Virus record (IMG/VR): IMGVR_UViG_3300031951_000022
Location: 93,713 to 157,712 of that record
Reading direction: 5' to 3' (one strand)
Length of the DNA stretch: 64,000 nt
DNA from: a virus
The notes under the pieces are model-generated. The model did not search any database. It saw nothing but the letters and a program-made list of their open reading frames with translations, and had not been told where the DNA came from. The number at the start of each line of letters is the position of its first letter. The first letter of the stretch is position 1. Shown here in pieces: positions 59,686 to 64,000 of this stretch. The translations under genes and the position numbers were made by a program.

Positions 59686-60329
59686 TATATGTTGATTTGT
59701 TGAAGGATGTTTTTCATTGCGCTATATCTATTCTTAAAAGAAGTAGCATGAAAAAAACGAGTATCATCAGGAATTTTTCTTGCGTCATTAATATGTGGAT
59801 TCCACACATAGTCTAGTTGCTGCCATAGGATATTATCGGCATTTGGAGACATATCTATAACTGATTTATCTGGATCAACACCAAGTAAAGATAGCATAGC
59901 AGCTTGTTCCCACCAACACGATGAACGTCTAAAGTCATTTAGAGGCCATAATTTATGAAACCAAGATAAGCAACTTTTATTTAAAGGCCATACTCCACAA
60001 TTAGGTACATAGCCGTCATCGGTTTGATGTACTACTAGTCCTGTATCTTTTTCTGGTGGTAAATCATCCATAATATCTTTATCAAACCGACAAATAATAA
60101 TATCAGAATCAATCCATAAAACCTGATCGTATTTATCAAATAATTGTCCAATAAGCTCTATTTTCCACCACGAAGGATGTCTTTTTTTAGTTTCTTCACT
60201 AAAATAGCTTAGACTAGGAATAAACAAATCATAATTATGGTTATGACTATAAATATAGAAGGTTGGTGCAGCCAGACTTAGTAGTTGGGCATGTTCGCCA
60301 AAACCAAAAGAACACAATACTTTTTTCAT
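59685..60329 (-). CDS. GT8-like glycosyltransferase-type protein
   Basis: 214 residues. VLCSFGFGEHAQLLSLAAPT begins, and DQVLWIDSDIIICRFDKDIM holds the D.D motif. GLVVHQTDDGYVPNCGVWPL follows as substrate loop. ATG 60329 is chosen because it makes an ATGA overlap with the macro-domain gene. An ATG at 60395 would overlap it more deeply. The family may be GT8 or GT34-like. Confidence 0.6.
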   Translation of the reverse strand: MKKVLCSFGFGEHAQLLSLAAPTFYIYSHNHNYDLFIPSLSYFSEETKKRHPSWWKIELIGQLFDKYDQVLWIDSDIIICRFDKDIMDDLPPEKDTGLVVHQTDDGYVPNCGVWPLNKSCLSWFHKLWPLNDFRRSSCWWEQAAMLSLLGVDPDKSVIDMSPNADNILWQQLDYVWNPHINDARKIPDDTRFFHATSFKNRYSAMKNILQQINI

Positions 60330-60859
60330 TTTTGATAAACCAAGACCGTTTGACGCCCCCAAATATCCTTGATTAATTCTTGAATAAAAGACCAATCACC
60401 CCCTGCTAAACCACAGCCAAACTTGGGCGCATGTATTTGAGCTTTATTTTCATTGGGATCAAAAGATGTTTGTATAAATTTAGCTACCTTAACCATGCAT
60501 TGTGTTAAGGCATAGTAGTTAAGAGGTCTAGGATTAGAATTACAAATCACACCATTTTGAGCAATCATATTAGCAAAAATCAGCTTGTGTCCATATGTAG
60601 GGTCTTTATCTACTTCTACAAACTGCACATATCCTAATGAGGACTGAGATCCTAACAGATGATAGTTCTGCTTGACTATAGGATAGTGTTTGGCTACTCC
60701 AGCCGCAAATCCTGCTCCGAACAAATTAATATTATTGCACACATGGGGTACTATTACACTATAGCCATTATTGCCTTGACGAACATAATGTCCTACATGA
60801 TCAAATAAATCGCCATTAACAATACGAATATGGTCAGCGTGTTTTGATATAGTTTTCAT
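60326..60859 (-). CDS. Macro-domain (ADP-ribose-binding) protein
   Basis: 177 residues. IVNGDLFDHV, VIVPHVCNNINLFGAGFAAG and IHAPKFGCGLAGGDWSFIQE form the macro fold's ADP-ribose pocket. Macro-domain proteins remove ADP-ribose or process its phosphate esters. In phages they may counter host ADP-ribosylation or NAD-based defences. ATG 60859 has AGGAG ten bases upstream and the promoter at 60880-60907. Confidence 0.85.
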   Translation of the reverse strand: MKTISKHADHIRIVNGDLFDHVGHYVRQGNNGYSVIVPHVCNNINLFGAGFAAGVAKHYPIVKQNYHLLGSQSSLGYVQFVEVDKDPTYGHKLIFANMIAQNGVICNSNPRPLNYYALTQCMVKVAKFIQTSFDPNENKAQIHAPKFGCGLAGGDWSFIQELIKDIWGRQTVLVYQK

Positions 60860-60879
60860 GCGATAGCCACTCCTGCGTT

Positions 60880-60907
60880 ATAATAGGATAGGCAATCGCT
60901 CAGTCAA
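60880..60907 (-). promoter_or_regulatory. Probable promoter of the macro-domain gene
   Basis: - strand TTGACT (60902-60907) and TATTAT (60880-60885) with a 16-base spacer, each 5 of 6 to consensus. It lies in the 58-base gap before the macro-domain gene and its leader contains AGGAG. Confidence 0.5.
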
Positions 60908-60917
60908 CTCATAAAAA

Positions 60918-61136
60918 TTAAGGAGCTGGAACTACAGGAGTAATTACAAAAACCCCATTATAAAATTTGTCTCCATACTTATCGTCAATGTCGCTAATAA
61001 CTGGAGTATTATGTTCGTATGTGTCTAAAACAGATCTTCGGCCAGTTTTACTGCAAGATACTACTGCTAAACCATTTCTAATAGTTGTTGATGATGTAAC
61101 AGCATTAGTAATATCTGTGTAGGGTCTAGTTGGCAT
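60918..61136 (-). CDS. Small Thr/Val-rich protein, unknown
   Basis: 72 residues starting MPTRPYTDITNAVTSSTTIR, with KYGDKFYNGVFVITPVVPAP at the end. No Cys pair and no membrane segment. It lies between a promoter and the serine-protease gene and has a strong GGAG before ATG 61136. May be a virion or chaperone protein. No family recognised. Confidence 0.5.
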   Translation of the reverse strand: MPTRPYTDITNAVTSSTTIRNGLAVVSCSKTGRRSVLDTYEHNTPVISDIDDKYGDKFYNGVFVITPVVPAP

Positions 61137-61201
61137 TATATGCTCCTTAAATAAAAATAAATGGCTAATTATAAGTTATTTTTCTATCTTGTGATACACC
61201 G

Positions 61202-62104
61202 TTAGCTGTATTTATGATAAACTAGTTCTAAATTTATGGGAGTTAAAGAATATCCTTGATTGGATGATAACCTGTTTATTGCCTCATTAATTGCATTGTA
61301 ATGAGTAGTCATAAAGGGTCCAGCGGTGGGACTCAGCCAAGTGCTTATTAACACTAATTCATTGTCTATAATTAGAAATATGGGATTGCCGCTATCTCCG
61401 ACAATAATAGTTTCAGACCATTCTGGGTATGGATTTACTCCTCCGCTTGGACCGCTCATATTGTCAAAATTAATAAAGGTGCTTATGGTAGTAATAGTTT
61501 TGACCAAAGCCTTTTCTTCTTGATCTAACCCCACAGAAAGTAGACCGAATAGTTCAGATCCATTAATGTTTAAAGCCTGAATATAATCTTTATAGTTAGG
61601 CGGTAAAACTTTTGCTATTTTTATATTACTCGGAACGTCATTATCCAACAGTCCTATAGCTATATCGTTTGGAGCAAAATCATAGGCTATTAAATTTCTT
61701 CTAATTGCATTATTGTTTTCATCAACAAATATTATTGGGGTTCCACCGTTGGGCAGTATGGCCGTTGTAAAGTGCGTTGCTTGTATAAAGTGCCTGGTTG
61801 TGACTAGGGTTCCAGCGCGTTGCCACCAGTTTGCACCACTTCGTTGCGCTGGACTAAAACAACTTATATTTGAAACCCCATTGATCCAGCAGTTAGGATT
61901 ACGAACCCACGTTCCGGCATCACCAACTCCACCATAAGGATTTTGAGATGAATAAACTAGACGATCAGTAGCTGGGTTTTTACCAACCAATCTGTTTGCT
62001 GTACTAGAATTAATATGGTTATAAATAACATTTTTATCTATAGGAAGAAGATTATATCGTAATTTGTTATTATATAATTTATTTCCCCTAGTATAAAATG
62101 GCAT
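61202..62104 (-). CDS. Trypsin-like (chymotrypsin-fold) serine protease
   Basis: 300 residues. His111 in TLVTTRHFIQATHF, Asp147 in PNDIAIGLLD and Ser238 in IIVGDSGNPIFLI are the trypsin triad in order. The N-terminus has Asn-rich repeats rather than a signal peptide. A protease beside repeat, fibre-like proteins may trim virion components or aid adsorption. TAATG overlap with the repeat-protein gene. The cleavage target is unknown. Confidence 0.8.
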   Translation of the reverse strand: MPFYTRGNKLYNNKLRYNLLPIDKNVIYNHINSSTANRLVGKNPATDRLVYSSQNPYGGVGDAGTWVRNPNCWINGVSNISCFSPAQRSGANWWQRAGTLVTTRHFIQATHFTTAILPNGGTPIIFVDENNNAIRRNLIAYDFAPNDIAIGLLDNDVPSNIKIAKVLPPNYKDYIQALNINGSELFGLLSVGLDQEEKALVKTITTISTFINFDNMSGPSGGVNPYPEWSETIIVGDSGNPIFLIIDNELVLISTWLSPTAGPFMTTHYNAINEAINRLSSNQGYSLTPINLELVYHKYS

Positions 62105-63228
62105 TAGGCTACTCCTAATAAACCGCAGCCGTTGACTCCTCGTTTCAAAGGATATGGGGTTCTATTTTGGAATGTTACGGTTCCTTCGTATGTAGCTCCA
62201 GCCGATGTTGGATAGGCGAAAGAACTGTCGTTGAACGTGGCGTCGCCATTGACGGCGCCGCTGTTGTACGAAGCGTTGTTGAACGTGGCGTCTCCATTGA
62301 CAGTGCCGAAGTTGTTGTACGAATAGTCGTTGAACGTGGCGTTGCCGGCGATGGTGGCGTTGAAGTTGTTGTACGAATTGTCGTTGAACGTGGCGTCTCC
62401 ATTGACAGTGTCGTTGTTGTACGAACTGTCGTTGAACGTGGCGTCGCCATTGACGGCGCCGCTGTTGTACGAAGCGTTGTTGAACGTGGCGTCTCCATTG
62501 ACAGTGCCGAAGTTGTTGTACGAATAGTCGTTGAACGTGGCGTTGCCAGTGACAAAGGCACTACCGTCGTTCCACGAACTGTTGTTGAACGTGGCGTCGC
62601 CATTGACGGTGCTGTAGTTGTACGAACTGTCGTTGAACGTGGCGTCTCCATTGACAGTGTCGTTGTTGTACGAACTGTCGTTGAACGTGGCGTCTCCATT
62701 GACAGTGCCGAAGTTGTTGTACGAATAGTCGTTGAACGTGGCGTTGCCGGCGATGGTGGCGTTGAAGTTGTTGTACGAATTGTCGTTGAACGTGGCGTTG
62801 CCGGAGACGGTGCCGTTGTTGACCGCATAGCCGTTGAACGTCGCATCGCCGGTAACGGTGCCGCCGGTGGCCGCATAGTCATTGAACGTGGCGTCGCCAT
62901 TGACGGTGCCGCTGCTGTACGAATTGTCATTGAACGTGGCGTCTCCATTGACAATGCCATCGTTGACCGCATAGCCGTTGAACGTCGCGTTGCCATTGAC
63001 GGTGATGGTAATGCTGAAAACAGCGTAGTCGAAAGCAGGGTCATTAAGCGTCAGGTTCGCCACCGTTGGCGCACTGCCGCCGTTCGCATTGCACGTTGCA
63101 CTCAGCACAACGCTATCGCTGCTAGACGGTAGGGCAGAAGCCTGCGTGGTGAACGCATCGTCCGTCCACCAGTTGCCTAGAGTTGCCCAGTTGGTATTGA
63201 CCGCAGCGTTGTAATACAGAGTTGCCAT
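62104..63228 (-). CDS. Tandem-repeat fibre-like protein, first copy
   Basis: 374 residues. The N-terminus ATLYYNAAVNTNWATLGNWW then TLNDPAFDYAVFSITITVNG is a non-repeat entry part. From about residue 75, units of 16-18 residues repeat (NGDATFNDSSYNN and near forms), consistent with a beta-solenoid. The C-terminus ends YPLKRGVNGCGLLGV. TAATG overlap with the next gene copy. Repeats share very similar DNA, and one 473-base stretch is identical in the following gene. Probably a tail-fibre or virion adhesin, from context. Confidence 0.75.
   Translation of the reverse strand: MATLYYNAAVNTNWATLGNWWTDDAFTTQASALPSSSDSVVLSATCNANGGSAPTVANLTLNDPAFDYAVFSITITVNGNATFNGYAVNDGIVNGDATFNDNSYSSGTVNGDATFNDYAATGGTVTGDATFNGYAVNNGTVSGNATFNDNSYNNFNATIAGNATFNDYSYNNFGTVNGDATFNDSSYNNDTVNGDATFNDSSYNYSTVNGDATFNNSSWNDGSAFVTGNATFNDYSYNNFGTVNGDATFNNASYNSGAVNGDATFNDSSYNNDTVNGDATFNDNSYNNFNATIAGNATFNDYSYNNFGTVNGDATFNNASYNSGAVNGDATFNDSSFAYPTSAGATYEGTVTFQNRTPYPLKRGVNGCGLLGVA
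62326..62798 (-). repeat. 473-base perfect direct repeat, copy 1
   Basis: Identical by eye to 63528-64000 (offset 1202). It lies inside the repeat region of the first gene. Units of about 48-54 bases make up the stretch. It is not a CRISPR array since the units are coding and there are no spacers. Confidence 0.9.
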
Positions 63229-64000
63229 TATATCATCCCCAGTATGTTAGAGTTGTTGATTCCGTATCTTAGTCGAGTTCCAAAGACTGTTGTTCCTATT
63301 GTTGTTTCAACTGTTGTATATGAGGCGTCGTTGAAGGTGGCGTTTCCATTGACGGTGCCGTAGTTGTTGATCGAACTGTCGTTGAACGTGGCGTCGCCGG
63401 AGACGGTGCCGAATTCGTTGCTCACAGTGTCATTGAACGTGGCGTCTCCATTGACAGTGCCGCTGTTATTGTACGAATTGTCGTTGAACGTGGCGTCTCC
63501 ATTGACAGTGCCGAAGTTGTACGAACTGTCGTTGAACGTGGCGTTGCCGGCGATGGTGGCGTTGAAGTTGTTGTACGAATTGTCGTTGAACGTGGCGTCT
63601 CCATTGACAGTGTCGTTGTTGTACGAACTGTCGTTGAACGTGGCGTCGCCATTGACGGCGCCGCTGTTGTACGAAGCGTTGTTGAACGTGGCGTCTCCAT
63701 TGACAGTGCCGAAGTTGTTGTACGAATAGTCGTTGAACGTGGCGTTGCCAGTGACAAAGGCACTACCGTCGTTCCACGAACTGTTGTTGAACGTGGCGTC
63801 GCCATTGACGGTGCTGTAGTTGTACGAACTGTCGTTGAACGTGGCGTCTCCATTGACAGTGTCGTTGTTGTACGAACTGTCGTTGAACGTGGCGTCTCCA
63901 TTGACAGTGCCGAAGTTGTTGTACGAATAGTCGTTGAACGTGGCGTTGCCGGCGATGGTGGCGTTGAAGTTGTTGTACGAATTGTCGTTGAACGTGGCGT
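63228..64000 (-). CDS. Tandem-repeat fibre-like protein, second copy (truncated by window)
   Basis: Open frame from the right window edge to TAA at 63228, giving at least 257 residues without a start codon. In-frame repeats of 16-18 residues (48-54 bases, all multiples of three) run 63430-64000. The C-terminus GTRLRYGINNSNILGMI is similar to that of the first copy. Because no start codon lies upstream in this frame within the window, the 5' end is outside. Paralogue of the preceding gene. Confidence 0.75.
   Translation of the reverse strand, partial: ATFNDNSYNNFNATIAGNATFNDYSYNNFGTVNGDATFNDSSYNNDTVNGDATFNDSSYNYSTVNGDATFNNSSWNDGSAFVTGNATFNDYSYNNFGTVNGDATFNNASYNSGAVNGDATFNDSSYNNDTVNGDATFNDNSYNNFNATIAGNATFNDSSYNFGTVNGDATFNDNSYNNSGTVNGDATFNDTVSNEFGTVSGDATFNDSSINNYGTVNGNATFNDASYTTVETTIGTTVFGTRLRYGINNSNILGMI
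63528..64000 (-). repeat. 473-base perfect direct repeat, copy 2 (reaches window edge)
   Basis: Second copy of the stretch at 62326-62798, lying in the truncated repeat protein. It may extend past the window. A very recent duplication or gene conversion, or an assembly effect, is needed to keep it perfect. Confidence 0.9.

Noticed and set aside
62167-63132. Long open frame of 321 residues on the + strand in the repeats, and a second - strand frame of 289 residues
   Set aside because: Repeats with no stops in other frames create them. Neither has a plausible start or end, while the chosen frame has matching N- and C-termini and overlaps.
62104-64000. CRISPR-like regular repeats
   Set aside because: Units of 48-54 bases are adjacent, all in frame, without unique spacers, and encode a repeated protein. 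No cas genes nearby.

Overview
This window comes from a tailed double-stranded DNA phage with a large genome (Caudoviricetes). It carries a tail tape-measure gene and other virion genes, a nearly complete replisome, nucleotide-metabolism genes, a phage sigma factor and many glycosyltransferases. I see no tRNA, rRNA, integrase, terminase, portal or recognisable major capsid gene, so head packaging genes lie elsewhere. The DNA is AT-rich except for a GC-rich patch near 19.4-20.15 kb and the repeat arrays after 62.2 kb. A planctomycete-like host is a guess only. It rests on remembered resemblance of the small protein at 19089-19529, the papain-like protease and the repeat proteins to planctomycete or planctomycete-phage sequences.

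Layout. 1-13169 (+ strand): end of the tape-measure gene, two tandem paralogous structural proteins, a tail/baseplate-like protein, a Cys-rich protein with poly-Ser linkers, and a mucin-like Thr/Pro/Ser/Arg protein. Everything after 13172 is on the - strand and ends convergently with the + module. 13173-19105: glycosyltransferase/methyltransferase cluster, including a GT60-type enzyme. 19089-20872: two Cys-containing proteins joined by the GC-rich patch. 20882-26103: zinc ribbon, possible annealing protein, endonuclease, nucleotidyltransferase-like protein and a GT4 enzyme with a zinc-ribbon insert. 26183-44469: SSB, DNA polymerase III alpha split into two genes with a DnaQ exonuclease between them, RecB/Cas4-like nuclease, dNMP kinase, primase, DnaB helicase, RecA, PhoH and class II ribonucleotide reductase. 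44605-49053: dCMP deaminase, many small membrane proteins and a papain-like protease. 49152-54560: virion/maturation genes and a sigma factor. 54526-60859: more sugar, nucleotide and methyl transferases and a macro-domain protein. 60918-64000: trypsin-like protease and two repeat proteins, the last running off the edge.

How it works together. The replication genes form tightly coupled operons, with many ATGA or TAATG overlaps. They are driven at least partly by promoters matching the bacterial sigma-70 consensus (clearest before ssb and at 58.8 kb). Two inteins with different homing endonucleases (HNH in DnaE, LAGLIDADG in the reductase) and several free-standing nucleases show heavy endonuclease traffic. 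The most interesting proposal is a phage-encoded protein O-glycosylation system: Ser/Thr-rich virion-type proteins at 9-13 kb lie directly beside glycosyltransferases, one of them in the GT60 family whose known members add GlcNAc to polypeptide Thr/Ser or hydroxyproline. This is inference. There is no intergenic stretch over 300 bases.
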